Source: Anopheles merus (taxonomy: Eukaryota > Arthropoda > Insecta > Diptera > Culicidae). Taken from it: 64,000 bases of DNA. Position 1 is the first letter of the stretch. Every line of letters starts with the position of its first letter. The notes beneath the pieces are model-generated. The model ran no database searches and was not told where the DNA came from. It saw only the letters and a list, made by a program, of their open reading frames with translations. The stretch spans positions 52,586,181 through 52,650,180 of the forward strand of contig NC_054082.1 of NCBI RefSeq assembly GCF_017562075.2. Reading direction: 5' to 3'. This document shows positions 35,406-47,580 of this stretch, one piece after another. Position numbers and translations under genes: made by a program.

Positions 35406-38400
35406 AATAAACATAAAAGAGTCCTCAAAAGTCCCCCTTGGAATGAACGAGGAATAATGTTTTCTATTTAATATTTGATTAATCAGCGATAAATTTTATA
35501 CAAAATTCCAAAAATTTGTCCATTTATACTATTTGCAAAAACAAACTGTTTAATTCCGATAGCTGCACACATACTGTCCACAAAAATTGACCACTAGCCA
35601 ACTACTGCATGCGATGCCATGTCAAGGGTAAGCAGACACGAAAGCCATTGCAGTTTTCATGAGCATCGATTTTCTCTCACTTGCTATGACTTCCTGCAAA
35701 TAAGCGGTTTCATCGACACGTCGATCTGGCCGGTGCTGGCTGGGCTGGGGAGGGTTTGGGACGAATAGAGGACAACTTCGTGTCTCTGGGGAGAGTGACT
35801 TGTCACACCGAATTGACATTCACGAGCAGAAAATGGTTCGTTCGGTGGTAGATTGCCCAATCATAATAACATGCTGCGTACATTTTCAACTGCCCAGAGG
35901 TCATCGTCACCGGTGTGTCCTTGCTTGCTAGCAGAAGAGACAACTAAGATTATCACTAATTCCTGCCAGGCACGAAATAGACCATAACGCCCAACGAGTG
36001 ATTTTGTTTTCCAGCGAGCTCGTTTCCTTTTTATACGTGTGACACATGCTGGACAACCATTGTGGGTTTGGTTCTTTCCGGCAGTATTCTCATAGAAAAT
36101 TTGTTAAAGGAAAAGTTTGTGTGTTTTTTAGCAAGGAATTTGCCTGCGCCGTGCCCGTGGCGCCTCGGTTCTTGAATTCTTTCGCTACCAATACACACAC
36201 AAACAATGTATGGCACCACGTTGGGGACGGCAGGCGATCACAACGAGGAATATGACATCATAATCTAACACTCTGGCGACTTTGAAATTGTTCAACCATC
36301 GCATAGCGGCCAGATCAGCCCTGCCCCTTGCCAGAACGAAATGGAAGAGTCAGAACTGTCATTCCGTGTTGCGTACATACAGCGAGGCCCTAAACCTCCG
36401 GGGAAAGTTTTGCGGTGAACGCCTTTTTCGTCCGCCAACGCCATGCCACTAAAAAGGGATATCACTGCACGCGATATTAACCAGTGCGAACGGTGTTTCC
36501 CTGTCCTTTTTTTGTGTACACATTCAGCCATCCAGTTAAGAATTGTTTTATAATTAGCACAACACAAACAGGCTAAAGACATGGACAGGGCCAGGGACGG
36601 CGTAGACAGGAACGGCAAAAGGTACGTATCATCAAGTCAAGACTATAATAAGTTTATTGGAGCACACGATACGACTTTGATAGTCGGACCGTTGCACTAC
36701 CTACCTCCCTGCCCCGTTGATGGAAGTAAACTCTTGAGGTTTACGTTTTATTTTCCTAAGCGTGCACATTATGTTGCCGCATTTAATTGTTTTTGCGTGA
36801 AAATGTGATTTCCATTCATGCAAGGTTTTTTTGCTATTCTCATTCTAGCGAGCAGCCAGCCAGGGGTATGAATGGGACCAGTGCTGCTCGAGGAAAGAGT
36901 CATCCATGTTTCTTCAACAGTTCTAAACGAAGAAAATTTGCAAACCCCGTTCTCTGCTCCATACCACGGAGGGCCCCCCGCACCAGTCCTTTAAACCTGT
37001 TGATGCTTTTTATGTGTGAATGGAATGGTAAAGTGAAGGGAATGGAGAGGGAGGGGGGGGGGTTGATGGTTTTGGCTCGGGCTATTAACTATCAATCAAA
37101 GGTATTTTAATTTGCATCGGCTGTTTGAACGATTGATTGGTATCAATTATCTGTTTGGTTTTGTTGTTTTAGTCCTTTTTTCAATGCTTGATAGCTGTCG
37201 TGATTTCAACGACCGTGTGCAAATTAGACAAACAAAACATGAATGCTGGGAAATTGTACCCATTTAGACAAGTGTTAATTGACGTTAATTAAAATGGGAC
37301 ATGCCGTAATGGTTTCGTGTTAAATAATCAACATTATTCTACGGTATAAGTAGCAATGATTGAACATTTCATATGGTTTTAAATTGAGATAGACATTTAG
37401 AATAAAAAAAAATCAGTTCCTATTTTTTTTAGTTTCAATTTTTAAAACAACAAATATTTTTGAAATTATTTAGCTTCTTCACTTGAACAGGTTCTCGTGC
37501 ACGGCCTAAATGGCGTATATTGATGATTTTTCAAATAGCTGTCATACAACAATTGTTTCGGCTTCTAGTTTTCGGCTGGGGTGGCCAAAATGCATCAGAC
37601 AAAACCGATTTACTAGCTGTACCGCCAACATAGCATGACGAGGAAGGGTGGCACAACATCAATTGGTTCCGTCCGGCATAGAATGTGTAATACTCATTCC
37701 GATGATCGTTTTATGGAGGCGTTACTACCCAATAAACAGTTAACAAATAATTTACTATATTTTAGATTGGGATAGTCTAATAAGCGTTTAACAAACTCTA
37801 TGAGACAAAGAGCATAGCTTGGCAAAGCTGACTATATACCTATTGAATGCAATTACTTTTATTACCCTTTTATATACAAAACCACATGATAAGACTTCAC
37901 TTTAAGCCACCGAAAAGTCCTAATCAACTACCGTAGCTGTTACTATCGTTATCGCCCATGGTTCCATTATTTATAATAAAAAAAATGCATCTGCAAAACG
38001 GCTTCAAGATAACTTATCGAAAAACACACTTACCGAGACGAGACGGTCTAGCCTACGGAACGAATTGCCTGGCAGCTATTAGCGGAATCCAATTTAACCA
38101 CTACACTGGATGAAATTTTCGGCTCCAACTGTACTCTTTCTCCGGACGCGGGTTCATGCGGCTGGCCGGCGCACACAAATAAATGGTCTCAATGGACACC
38201 AAACACCACTTTACAAAAAGCACCAAATTTCGAACACTTTTACCACACACGCAACCAAACACAAGAATCACACCGGGATATCTGCAGTACGGAAAAATGT
38301 AAAAGAAAAAGGAATGATAAGACCATTGCCGTGCGACGGGAAAGAAAGTCGAATCGAAATTTGTTGCTTCCGGAATCTCCGGGCTTCCTGTTTTCCCTGC

Positions 38401-40297
38401 ACCGTGTTTGCACACATACACACACACGCACACATGCACGATGAGAGATTGCAGTCGGGTTCACTGCAGATTTTCCGAGCCGAATATTACTCTCGCAATA
38501 ATACTGGAGACGAGCCCACGTCGACGGAGAGAAGTCCGCGGAGATGCTACCGAAGTAGCTGACATCACCAAACAGGGGAAGGAAAAAAATACAGAAAAAA
38601 AAACAATACGAAAAGTGCGTGAAAGTTGCCGCACTCTGGTCGAAAAGGTATTTACAATCAAGTGTGCCTGTACAGGGAGTGTTTTATTGTATGCTCAATT
38701 TGCACGTTTGGCCCGTTGCTAGGATGGAACAGTGCATACAGTTTACTTCGACCTACGGTTGCAGTGATGAGGGCCAATTGTCAAAATGGTTGTTCACTGT
38801 AAATGCACACATTTGTTCAAGTTTTTTTTATTACTATCAATAAACACACTTTTGAATTACCACAAGGTAATGGCTATTTCTAATGGCTAATTGTTAGAGT
38901 AAAGCAATTGGACTGAGTCTACTCCTGCCAGCTTGGCAAGGATAAGGTGAAGTTTGTTCAAGTACAAGGACAGGTGTGCATGTGTGTATAGAACGCACAC
39001 AAACTCACTACGGCAATGACCGTGCCTCTTCGGGCTGTGTGAAAAGGGAAGCACAATTTGCCAGTGTGTTTGAGGAGACAGGAAGGCAGTTTTTCCCTGT
39101 TTGTTGCTCAATTTACAAACAGCACGAGCTTTGGTACTGCTACTTATTTCTTCAACTTCAAACATGACTAATTTGCTTGAGCACGAACCATGCACCTTAT
39201 TCGACACGCATCGATTGGTGTTCAAGTATATCTGTTGTGAAAGGATCCATTCCCCAAAAATACACACACTCTCGTACACAAACACGTTACAGTGCGAAAA
39301 AAAGGAAAAAAAACAATGCATAAAATTGGCAAACGCACCACTTTCTCGATGTTTCAGCACTAGGCGATTGCTGGCTTGATTCCGCACACAAATCAGACAA
39401 ATGTAGAACCAAGAGAGCGGAGAGGGTTGTGGAAAAACTAACAGGAACCAACCACCCTCCTGTCTGAATAGTGCACGAAGACCGATCGGTGTGACACACG
39501 GAGCCACATGAACCGCATCGATCAGATGTTTACCGCGAACTGCGCTGTGTGTGAGAGCATGCTATTGTTCCGCAGTCGCACTCCGGCGGATGGGTTCGCC
39601 GGCCGGACGGGAAGGCAGCGATGAAAAGCGAAGGGACCACCGGTGGAAAGAGTATTTAAAGCTGGCCCTGCAGGCGACGATTCGTGTTTTTCTTTTCTTT
39701 TTTTCTCTCTACATCGCCCGGTGAGACTGACAGACCAACTGTAAACAAAAATGAGAGCAGAGAACATATGGTTGGCCACGAGCCCCGTACAACATGGCGA
39801 GGGGTTTTGACGTTCGAACATCGCTGCATCTCGCTCATTTTTACAACAAACACAGCTCAACCTGATCCAGCCCTTGAGCACACTGTGCGATTCTGCGCAT
39901 AGTGCCGTACAGCATGTCGTATTAATCATCCTTTTGACGAAGCATGTGTTCGCCTCCACAAGCACACACCATTCTTCAAGCATGTTTTATTTTCCTTTTA
40001 CAAACCATGCTAGAACAAAATCGTTAATGATGTTCCGGAGGATGCGCCATTCGCACGCAGTCCAACGCGTTTGATAGCAGAAAAGATAACAGTTTGAACA
40101 GAAAGCATATTGCGGACAAACGCCTTGTCAAGAAGGTGCTTGATAGCGATGTATTGTACGGCCTATTGGCATCACCATCGTGGGGATGTTCGGTTCACCG
40201 TCAGCATGTGTGTGGTTCAGGCCGGTGATGTGCGCATTGACTCGTGATGTCGTTCGGTTCAACCTGTTTTTTTTTTTAAAAAGCACTAGCTTGGGAA
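35406..40297. other. non-coding region
   Basis: No convincing exon. It contains CA/GT-rich stretches (38410-38440), a poly(G) run at about 37050-37061 and a TATTTAAA box near 39652 without a linked ORF. Confidence 0.4.
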
Positions 40298-40890
40298 TAC
40301 CCCAAGTGCCACAAATCCACTAAACGACCACTAAACGGCTTCTAAACGACTCAAGTTCTCTACCTAAACGGAATATAGAAAGACTTCGTTTAGCAGACGC
40401 CAAACGACTCATGCATTCTAAAAATAGCAAAAAAGCTGGTGGCGCTATCTGTTGGTGGGATACCCCAACCAGTTGAGCTTCATCGCTTGGAGGAGAGCTT
40501 TCTCATTTCCTCTGTACTGTTGTATGGTTTCGCATTGAAGTTATGCATCGCTAGAACTAGAACGGCGATACGATTGTTTAAATACTAAACTCCAACGGAA
40601 ACCACCAGCACTAAAGCAAGTGAGATTTGAGCAATGGTCATTGGTGTTGATACCCACGTATCTAACCACACGACCATTTATATAGATTTTTGCTCAGAAA
40701 GTTAGAAGGCTATATAGGTCATAATAAAATGCAACTTGTCGAAACACATTGCAAGAAAAGGATAGCAATATAATGATGAGTTGTAATACGCCATCTATTG
40801 ATCAAACCAATGAAGCTGTGGAGCTTTCATTTTTTTTCTATGGATATTCAATTTTCCAGTCGTTTAAGCTTAATCTGTGGCGCTTGGGTA
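40298..40890. mobile_element. ~590-bp terminal-inverted-repeat MITE
   Basis: The left end TACCCCAAGTGCCACAAAT is followed by CTAAACGAC. The right end, read on minus, is TACCCAAGCGCCACAGATTA followed by TTAAACGAC, so the two are imperfect inverted repeats over ~33 bp. Just inside the left end the motif CTAAACG recurs four times between 40320 and 40360. No ORF. Superfamily cannot be decided because no clear target duplication is visible; a candidate local inverted repeat CTTGGG/CCCAAG surrounds the left end. Confidence 0.55.
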
Positions 40891-41681
40891 CGTTAATAAA
40901 AGCTCCGTTAAAATCTTAATACTGGCTTTACCCAGTTCCCCCAGCGCCTCAAGGTCACAAGCAAATGCAGACAGTACATAAAAAGCCACCATTGAATCAG
41001 CTGATGCAATATCGTAACATGTATGAGCATGTGAGACGCCTGTGCGCAGATGCTAATATGGCACACACATAAAATGTAGGACCCCGTAGGGTCAATGAGG
41101 GGGGAGGTAGAGTATATTTATTTTTTAGCCATTCAAATTTTCCCACCAACACAATTGCACACCAGCGTGAGTTTTTTGGCGGCCATCTTGAACCCTCAAA
41201 AACCGCTCACAACTTACAAAAACGCTCGCCAGCGAGGTAAAATCGCACCGATTTGGAGCGTTGGCGAGCTCGTGAAAACCGCCTGTTTTGCACGCTAGGC
41301 AAGAGAGTGATTGCTGGTTGACGTCGGGTGCTGATGGTCAGGGCTGAGCTGCGATTGTGTTTATTTTGAAATGTTGCAGCTTTGAATTGTTAATTTTTAA
41401 ACAATTTTTTAATATTAGAAATGTTTTTTATCTGTAAATTGACACCTATGTGTGTACGATCTTAACTTAATTGATAACGACATTTTATTAACAACTTTAC
41501 GAATGTTTGTCGAAAACTTAGCTTCACGCTCAGCCCTGGAGTGCTGTCACGAAGTGGGGTCATTTGGAAGGGTGGCTCTCTCGCGTAATCACGGTGCTGC
41601 TGTTTGTTTCGCTAAGCAGGAAGTAGAATGTGCTATGGTACATTAGCAGCAGCTAAAACTCTCGAATTGTAGTGCAATACT
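40891..41681 (+). promoter_or_regulatory. Mocs2 promoter/leader region with two upstream ORFs
   Basis: Non-coding sequence in front of Mocs2A. It contains GGCGGCCATCTTG near 41178, which on the minus strand is CAAGATGGCCGCC, a YY1-type motif often found in housekeeping promoters. Just before the start codon are two short upstream ORFs: 41628-41672 (14 codons plus stop) and 41635-41646 (ATG GTA CAT TAG). Both end before the Mocs2A ATG at 41682. The transcription start is not identifiable, and a possible acceptor (GCTAAGCAG) at about 41619 could remove upstream sequence. Confidence 0.4.
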
Positions 41682-41957
41682 ATGAGCAATACAGATTCCG
41701 TTCGGGTCAAGTTGTTGTTTTTCGCGAAATCCCGGGAACTAGCCGGAGTCTCTGGCACGGACGATTTCCTGGTGCCGCACGCTGAAATCAAGTGCTCCGA
41801 GCTGCTCGATCTGATCTGTAATCGGTACAATCTCTCCATCATCCGCAACAATGTTATACTAGCCCATAACGAACAGTACTGTGCCGATCTGAGCGAAACC
41901 ATACGCATACGCGACGGGGACGAGCTGGCTGTGATACCACCCATCTCCGGAGGATAG
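41682..41957 (+). CDS. Mocs2A: molybdopterin synthase sulfur carrier subunit (MOCS2A/MoaD)
   Basis: Small subunit of molybdopterin synthase in cytosolic molybdenum cofactor synthesis. Its C-terminal glycine is thiocarboxylated and donates sulfur to precursor Z (cPMP). The 91-residue product has the ubiquitin-like MoaD fold signature: VRVKLLFFAKSRELAGVSG at the start, then IRIRDGDELAVIPPISGG ending in the obligatory double glycine followed directly by the stop. Length matches the family (80-90 residues). It is the first cistron of a bicistronic unit: Mocs2B begins 33 bp after its stop, with no ATG in the gap. Internally I see only one out-of-frame ATG (41851, stopping after three codons), which would favour scanning or reinitiation at the second cistron. 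Confidence 0.93.
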   Translation: MSNTDSVRVKLLFFAKSRELAGVSGTDDFLVPHAEIKCSELLDLICNRYNLSIIRNNVILAHNEQYCADLSETIRIRDGDELAVIPPISGG

Positions 41958-41990
41958 ACGTTGCCGCGACGCATCGAGATACAATAGATC

Positions 41991-42455
41991 ATGAATTATC
42001 TAAAGTTAACGTTTGATAAGCTGGACGTCGGGGCTCTGAACGATCAGGTGGCGCACGAAAGCTGCGGTGCCGTGTCATTGTTCGTCGGCACGACCAGAGA
42101 TAACTTTGAGGGCAAAACCGTCGTTTTGCTGGAGTACGAGGCTTATGAAGCCATGGCGATCAAAACGATGAATCTGCTGTGCGAGGAGGTCCGCGCGCGC
42201 TGGCCGGATGTGGTCAACATCGGCATACACCATCGGCTGGGGACGGTTCCGGTAAAGGAAGCGTCCGTTGTGATAGCGATAAGCTCGCCGCATCGCAAGT
42301 CCAGCCTAGAGGCGGTGCATTTTACCATCGACGAGCTGAAGAAATCCGTACCTGTTTGGAAGAAGGAGCTGTACGATGGAGAGGGCAGCTCAGAATGGAA
42401 AGAGAACAGCGAATGCACATGGTCGAAGAAGCACAAGGACAACCATATACTGTAG
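41991..42455 (+). CDS. Mocs2B: molybdopterin synthase catalytic subunit (MOCS2B/MoaE)
   Basis: Large subunit of molybdopterin synthase; with two MOCS2A it converts cPMP to molybdopterin by adding the dithiolene sulfurs. The 154-residue product shows the MoaE pattern: CGAVSLFVGTTRDNFEGK, LEYEAYEAMA, the HHRLGTVPVKEASVVIAISS core, SPHRKSSLEAVHFTIDELK and VPVWKKELYDGE, including the conserved lysines near the active site. It is the second cistron, 33 bp downstream of Mocs2A in another reading frame, as in other insects and animals where the two are made from one mRNA. In Drosophila the homologous protein is longer and has been reported with the ATAC acetyltransferase complex; here there is no such extension. 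Confidence 0.93.
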   Translation: MNYLKLTFDKLDVGALNDQVAHESCGAVSLFVGTTRDNFEGKTVVLLEYEAYEAMAIKTMNLLCEEVRARWPDVVNIGIHHRLGTVPVKEASVVIAISSPHRKSSLEAVHFTIDELKKSVPVWKKELYDGEGSSEWKENSECTWSKKHKDNHIL

Positions 42456-43319
42456 CACTGAAGTTTCGCAAACCGAACATAACGTTTAGTGACGAAAGCA
42501 GCCTAGCGGATCAAAGTCACTATAATTTGTACTGGTGGCAGCAACACTACTTTTCATGCGTGACTGATCACATGCAATCAAAGATTGTATAGAGGAACAA
42601 AAAGGGAAGAATTTCCAGCAACGAACAATCGGAACGGGTAGAACAATCACACGGTGCTTTCAATCAACTTCAACGACATTGCCGATAGATTTAGATATTA
42701 GTATTTAGCATGCAAAACTAGCTGAGTCATGTTTCAAGTGGGTGATGCCCCTTCCATTAGCAGGTCATCTTTTATCTAGCACCGATCGTACCCAAACGCG
42801 TAGAAAAGATCAACATGCTCGAGTGTTAATGGGCGAAGCCGAAGATGAAATACAGGAACTAAAAGAATAGTTTGAAAAGCTGACTATTTTTTGTTAAATT
42901 ATAAAATGTTAACACAGTGCAATCTTTTTGGAAAAGAACCCCGTTTAAATATACACATATAAAATTACCAACTATTTGAAATTTTGTACTTCTTTAACTA
43001 ATTATAAGCATTTTTATAAACAGATACGTTTGTAACTGATCCGATACTTTTGGTAAGTGTAGTTCGTATTTTCGGCCTTTTGCTTAAACGCGATTTGCGC
43101 GCTGTCGTGTAGAAACGATGTATGCGACACATGCAAAACAAATGAGCAGTGTTGCCAAGATCAACAAAAGTTTGAACTAAAGAGTGAATTTAATTTAATT
43201 AAAATTCAAAATTTCACCGCAATTTCCTATTCAAAACTTTGAATTATTTACGGTATTTTCAAAATAGTTTGGAATAGAGTAAATCGCTTCAAATTAAACA
43301 GACAAAAGATCTAACCGCT
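42456..43319. other. Mocs2 3' UTR and intergenic DNA
   Basis: An alternate plus frame overlapping the Mocs2B end runs to 42592 but is a shadow. No canonical AATAAA is seen directly downstream, so the poly(A) site is unassigned. The sequence becomes AT-rich toward the fold-back element. Confidence 0.4.
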
Positions 43320-43571
43320 GGACTCCACACAGCATAACACGGAGCGCAACATAACAACTGACAGCTGCCAAAAGCTTCAGAAAACGCTTGGGAAAGGAGG
43401 TAAAGCGTTTTATCAACTTTCGGTCATCGGAGTAGGTTGGTAGCTTTTCTACGAGCAATGAGCGGCCTACTAAGGATATTCAAAACATGGTACCGGTAAT
43501 AAAGCGTTTTCTGAAGCGTTTGGCAGCTGTCAGTTGTTATGTTGCGCTCCGTGTTATGCTGTGTGGAGTCC
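43320..43571. mobile_element. fold-back MITE with 70-bp inverted arms
   Basis: The left arm 43320-43389 begins GGACTCCACACAGCATAACA and the right arm 43502-43571 is its reverse complement. I count one mismatch in 70 (AAAAGCTT against AAACGCTT). The 112-bp spacer carries no ORF, though AAAGCGTTTT recurs in it near both arms. Transcribed, it would form a long hairpin. No target duplication is obvious, so the superfamily is unknown. It lies 219 bp upstream of the phosphatase start codon, in the likely promoter or 5' UTR. Confidence 0.8.
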
Positions 43572-43790
43572 TGCGATAACAGAAGAGCCTACCCGATGCC
43601 GTGTCAAACTTCAATTCAATATGGCGTCCAAATATGTAACAAGCCGTATGTGAGCTGACCTGGTTTTACGAGCATTGTTGGCAGAGATCGATTCAGCTGC
43701 ATCGTCGTTGTTTGTTCTGTTTTCTATTTTTGTGTACGCGAGAAAGTTTTCTCTACCGTGTGACAACAGCGAGTGCAACAAATTCTACAC

Positions 43791-46700
43791 ATGTCGATCG
43801 GGGTGAATTTACGTGTGACGGGCCACACGTCAATCGGTGGCCGCAAATACCAGGAAGATTACTTTTCCGTCGCCTATCAGCAAACAGAGAATGACCAAAA
43901 TCTGGAGTACGCGTACTTTGGAATTTACGACGGGCATGGTGGCGCGGAAGCGTCCCTCTACGCCAAGGAGCATCTGATGAATACGATAGTGAGCCAGAAG
44001 CTGTTCTGGTCGGAAAATGATGATGATGTGTTGAAATCAATACGCGAAGGCTACATCCAGACACACTATTCGATGTGGCGCGAGCAAGGTAAACAACGTA
44101 GAAGACAACTTACTCTCCCTCCTTTCCCCGTGCCCTCTCGTGCGTTTAAGTACAGGCTTTTTCTTTCTTTTGTGGTGGGGGGTCCTTGTACGATGTTGGT
44201 GGCCTTTCACTTATTTAATGCATTGTGTTGTCTGAATCGCTGCAAAAAGTTGCACAAAATCTGCATCTGGTGCAGAGGGCGCCCTGGAAAAGTGATTGCC
44301 GTGTTCAAGTGACATCCTGTTGGCGTTTTCATGAATTTTCGTGTTGTTTAATTTTCCCACTCATTTGCTCGGACGGGTTGACGTAAGCCTACTTGCTCAC
44401 GCACACTACCAACTTGACGCTAGACGCTCATGATAGTGTGTGTGTGTGAGTGTGATCAGTGTTGAATACCATGTACCTTACACACAGCAACTAATGTCAT
44501 TCCAATTGTACACTACAGCTGGTTTTATTATTATTATTTTGCATGTATCTCGTTGGGCGGGAAACTGGCACTTAGTGCATGATTACGCTACTGACAATGT
44601 ATGATGCTTATGGTTTCAACTTCATCTTCCCCCAAACAGAGAAATGGCCGAAAACGTCGTCCGGATTGCCGAGCACAGCGGGAACGACGGCCAGTATTGC
44701 GTTTATAAGACGGGGCAAAATTTACATCGGTCACGTAGGAGACTCTGGCATCGTGTTGGGTTACCAGAACGATAAGGAATCGGCAAACGATGGGCGCTGG
44801 GTGGCAACACCGCTCACCGAAGACCACAAACCGGAAAGCTACGCAGAAAAGATGCGTATTATGAGTTGTGGCGGTAAGGTAGTTACCAAATCGGGCGTGC
44901 CACGTGTGGTATGGAATCGGCCGCGCATTGGCCACAAGGGACCGGTACGGAGAAGCACGCCGATCGACGAAATACCGTTTCTAGCCGTCGCCCGAAGTCT
45001 GGGCGACTTGTGGAGCTATAATTCGGCAATGGATGAGTTTGTCGTGAGTCCCGTGCCCGACGTCTCGGTCATTGAGATTGATCCGAAAAAGTACAGGTAA
45101 GCGTGCAGAAACTGACTGATAATGCAAACGTTCATTTACCTATATTTCTCCTTCTTGTTCTAAAACGCGTCTTGTTCATTAGGTGTCTCATATTCGGTTC
45201 CGATGGCTTGTGGAACGTGATGTCACCGAAGAACGCGGTAGACATTGTTCGGAATGCCGAAATGGAAAACGTACGCATTGCCTTGGAGGGTGGAAACGAG
45301 TGGAAAAATCCCAGCAAATTGTTAGTCAACGAAGCACTGGACCGGTGGAGTCGCAGTAACATGAAGGCAGATAATACTTCCGTCGTTATCATTATGCTTG
45401 ACCCTCCTGGGCCACCGAAGCGAGATGTGTTGAAATCGGTCAAAGATACGATCCAGCACGCTGCAAACGATCAGCCTCATGCAGGTACGGGAGCAGCGGG
45501 CACCAATATTATCCACCTATTCGACTGCATCACACGGGGCGAGTCGATGCCTGCGATGTCGGAGGAGCTTTCTCGCCGAGAACTGCCAGTCCTGGCTGAT
45601 GCAAGGTTTGATAGGATGCATCATAATCTAGATGCTCAGCACCACTATCATCATCCACACCACAGCACGGAAGAATACTGCGAATCGGAAAGTAACGATC
45701 ACAGCGCGCTGCACCAGCCGCATCCGGACCAACATCACCAAATGTCCCATCTACAAGCTGCCGATCCGTACAATCAATCCGCCGTTCCATCTACCTCTTA
45801 CCATCAGGACCTTGCCTACTCGGACAGCTTTGCCGAATCGTACAATTCGCTGTTAAATAGGAGCTTTGAAAACACGGACCACTCTTACACATCACTCTTT
45901 CACCCTGTCACGGAGCACGGCCTCGAAGCCGAGGATGTCGCTGAATCGTACCGCAATAAGGCCACCATGGTGGAGGGTGTGGCGCCCGAGGAGGACGACG
46001 AAACGATGTTTGATTACTCTGGCGGACCGTCAGACGATGAACTAATAGCCGCAAATGCGTCTAGTGATTCCACCTACTCGTTGACGAACTTACAAACCAA
46101 ATCGGAACGATTGCAGGCAGAAATGCTAGAATCGTGCAGCTCTCCGGATGCATATTACCATCAGCAGCAACCACGAAACGAGCCAAGTGGTTACACGACA
46201 GGAAATTTGGCGATTATTGAGCATTTTCACAACTATCACCATGCACCGCATGGTGAGTACGGCGAGCATCACACTACCCACGGTCGTACCGATTCGCAGG
46301 AAAACGAAGGTGAATCAAACCGCATTGAAACGATTGGCGGAGCGATGCGAAGTTTAACGCACCACGGTTTGCACCAATACCAAATGGAGTTGGATGAGCA
46401 TTATCACCAGCAGCAACAGCAGCACAGTGGCTCACACTATCAACCGCACGGCTTTCCGCACGCTACCGCTTACCAGATGGAACGCTATGATTACAGGCAC
46501 ACGGCCAACAACAATGAAACGATAGTACCTTGCGAAGCAACGTGCAGCAAGTATACGTCGAAGGACAAAGCACATCCCATCTTGGAACCGGTGGTGCAAC
46601 ACCGGAACGATCAACTCATACCGGCCGAACATTCCCACGCGAATGAAGGCGAGGAGGAAGACAGCTCATCATCGGATGGACCGGCCCAGCACCAGATCAT

Positions 46701-47580
46701 TGCCATCCACGGTCATCGCATCCAAATAAACGAGGTTTCGTCGTCGTACGTCGGTAGCGCTGCCTGTGCGTCGCAGATGCTGCTGGGAAGCTCGGACAGC
46801 GAAAGCACAACCAGCACAACCAGCCACGGAGACAGTGGCGATGAAGAGAACAGTGCCTCATCGACTACTAATGCTGCGGCCGGCGTGAAGCAGATGGTGC
46901 TGCCGGTGCTGGTGAAACAACGCTCAAGAAAACCCGGACCATCGTCACGCGTAATAACGATTTTCTACGAAACACGCAGCAGTCGGCGTCAGTCGCGAGT
47001 GCGAAATCAAACATCAAACAGTTTTGCTGATTGCAGTCGCAAACGAGCGGACCTGAAACCTGCCTCGTTTGGCGGTATAGTAAAGCGACGAAAAGCGTCC
47101 ACCGTTATGCGTGCCGCCAGCATTGTCCATCCCGGCAACGGTTCACCGACCGCTGGTACCGATACGTTCGTGCGCAGAGCATTACGCTCGAACGGAATGA
47201 TAGTGAATTCTGCCAGGCACGTGCTAACTGGGCGCACTGGGCAGCGTGATAATGTCGTCGGCGATGCTGCACGCAGCATAGCAATGCGGGATACAGCGCA
47301 AACGCACCAACGGCAAGGATTGTTGCTGAACCATTTGGTAAGCTCAACCACTACGCCTAATCGTTGTCTTGCGATGCACTCAATCAAGGCTAAACCGAGC
47401 GTGATTGCTGCGGACGACCGAACTCGAATAAGCAGAAGCGGATGCAGCACGAGGCGCATGAAGCTGGATGATGAACGGCAGCGGCAAATGCAAGCAAGCA
47501 AAGGGAAAGCAATCGCCTGCAGTGAAATTGAGTTGATGGAAAGATCCAAACGAACGAAACAGCTACGACGTACCCAATGA
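43791..47580 (+). CDS. PPM1D: PPM1D/Wip1-like PP2C serine/threonine phosphatase with long tail
   Basis: Metal-dependent PP2C phosphatase, best match in my recognition to PPM1D (Wip1), which dephosphorylates stress/DNA-damage kinases and their targets in the nucleus of other animals. Exons 43791-44088, 44640-45096 and 45183-47580 join in phase to 1050 residues. Catalytic motifs in order: GGRKYQEDYFSV, FGIYDGHGGAEA, WPKTSSGLPSTAGTTAS, YIGHVGDSGIVLG, LTEDHKPE, SGVPRVVWNRPR, GPVRRSTPIDEIPFLAVARS, GSDGLWNV (about residue 260) and ADNTS (about 315). The metal-binding aspartates are all present. The rest, about 720 residues, is low-complexity: a His/Gln-rich stretch (about 395-445), acidic patches, Ser-rich runs and an Arg/Lys-rich segment with FGGIVKRRKAS (about 830-895) that could be a nuclear signal. 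Human PPM1D has only about 230 residues after its domain. A fold-back MITE sits just upstream. Confidence 0.9.

Noticed and set aside
38887..39507. 206-codon minus-strand open frame
   Set aside because: No signal peptide, domain or splice context; composition typical of random non-coding DNA with Cys/Phe/Leu codons.
41682..41957. possible free ubiquitin-like modifier ending in Gly-Gly
   Set aside because: The ubiquitin-like fold and GG end are explained by MoaD/MOCS2A, and the MoaE gene follows immediately.
42179..42592. 137-codon plus frame overlapping Mocs2B
   Set aside because: Alternate frame inside MoaE with Arg/Gly/Glu-rich, non-protein-like composition; the MoaE frame is clearly the conserved one.
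44088..44312. read-through of PPM1D-like exon 1 into intron 1
   Set aside because: The frame continues 74 codons past the GTAAAC donor, but conserved PP2C sequence resumes only at the exon at 44640, so it is retained intron sequence.
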